Below the pieces are notes generated by a model. That model was not told the DNA's origin. It worked only from the letters and a program-made list of their open reading frames with translations, and did not search any database. A stretch of 64,000 bases of DNA, taken from contig NZ_CP163302.1 of assembly GCF_041022165.1 (NCBI RefSeq), positions 62,001 through 126,000 of the forward strand. The letters run 5' to 3'. The translations under genes were made by a program, and so were the position numbers. Positions within the stretch are counted from its first letter, which is position 1; each line of letters begins with the position of its first letter. This DNA is from Sinomonas sp. P10A9 (GTDB lineage: Bacteria > Actinomycetota > Actinomycetes > Actinomycetales > Micrococcaceae). Below are positions 63,790 through 64,000 of this stretch, in pieces.

Positions 63790-64000
63790 ATGAAGATCAT
63801 CCAGCGCACGTCGGCCGTCGTGGGCCTCGCGGCCCTGAGCGCCCTCGGCCTCGCCGCGTGTGGCGGGTCGACGTCGGCGGCGAGCGGCCCGTCGTCGTCC
63901 GCGCCCTCCAGCAGCTCGGCGAAGGCCGCGAGCCCGTCGGCGATGTCCACGAAGGACCCGGCAGCGAACCTCGTCGGCGCTGGCTGCGCCGACTACGCCA
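63790..64000 (+). CDS. Fasciclin-like lipoprotein, N-terminal part (runs off window)
   Basis: The visible 70 residues begin MKIIQRTSAVVGLAALSALG and reach a lipobox (LAACGG, Cys near 24), so it is a surface lipoprotein. A Ser/Ala-rich linker follows (SGPSSSAPSSSSAKAASPSA), then DPAANLVGAGCADYA, which matches the start of bacterial fasciclin (MPT70/MPT83-like) domains (LVGxGCxxYA). AAGGAG precedes ATG 63790. It has an ECF-type promoter of the same type as dipZ nearby; mycobacteria also have dipZ next to MPT83/MPT70. The rest lies beyond the window. Confidence 0.75.
   Translation, partial: MKIIQRTSAVVGLAALSALGLAACGGSTSAASGPSSSAPSSSSAKAASPSAMSTKDPAANLVGAGCADYA

Overview
The window is a high-GC (roughly 70%) actinobacterial chromosome segment. 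Tightly packed genes with ATGA/GTGA overlaps, frequent GTG/TTG starts, and a complete C50 carotenoid (decaprenoxanthin-type) cluster with split lycopene cyclase genes and a lycopene elongase point to Micrococcaceae (Arthrobacter/Sinomonas-like). This placement rests on gene content and style only. I see no rRNA, tRNA, CRISPR array or intact transposon.

Three sugar/polyol catabolic loci share one toolkit: a LacI-type regulator, Gfo/Idh/MocA NAD(P)-dependent oxidoreductases and TIM-barrel sugar isomerase/epimerase-fold enzymes. Locus A (1-9.5 kb) has an HpcH/HpaI aldolase, three Gfo/Idh enzymes (one IolG-like), a LacI regulator, a D-hydroxyacid dehydrogenase, an SDR, an IolE-like dehydratase and an IolA/MmsA acylating aldehyde dehydrogenase. 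Locus B (13.8-24 kb) has a TTG-started LacI regulator, a twin palindromic operator, an unrecognised 163-residue protein, a ribose-type ABC importer (lipoprotein, double ATPase, permease), two Gfo/Idh enzymes, two TIM-barrel enzymes and a small ABM-like protein. Two perfect hairpins lie between its genes. Locus C (31.3-35.8 kb) has Gfo/Idh, DUF993 and TIM-barrel genes in one operon, divergent from a LacI gene across two palindromes.

Between the loci: a FUSC-like membrane protein divergent from a LysR regulator (9.6-11.7 kb); a decayed stretch (11.7-13.7 kb) with a small zinc-ribbon-like ORF, a YceI fragment, a hydantoinase B 3' stub and a frameshifted IS3-family orfA; and a lower-GC accessory patch (24.2-28.6 kb) holding a two-gene system, a coiled-coil protein overlapping a DUF4041/T5orf172 (GIY-YIG-like) protein. 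Then come a proline iminopeptidase and a lysE/argP-type pair (28.7-31.3 kb). From 35.8 to 42 kb lie housekeeping-type genes: a small protein, SDRs, a GH15 hydrolase, a zinc alcohol dehydrogenase and an aldo/keto reductase.

The carotenoid region (42-54.6 kb) is two divergent operons: tspO-like / NAD(P)-binding DUF2867 / mmpL leftwards, and idsA-crtB-crtI-crtYe-crtYf-crtEb-phr-marR rightwards. A strong promoter and a 9-bp inverted repeat lie between them, and the MarR gene closing the crt operon is a CrtR-like candidate to bind there. Photolyase sits inside the pigment operon, so light protection and photorepair appear co-expressed.

The last part (54.7-64 kb) carries RNase Z, a SoxR-type MerR regulator, a flavin reductase behind a SoxR-box-like leaderless promoter, a 5'-3' exonuclease, a HAD phosphatase with a truncated paralogue 4 kb away, DipZ (CcdA plus thioredoxin), two exported or membrane proteins, a DUF72 protein and the start of a fasciclin-like lipoprotein. 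DipZ, the secreted protein and the lipoprotein are each preceded by CCAATCC-N15/16-(C/G)CGAA(C/G) elements, a likely ECF-sigma (SigK-like) regulon.
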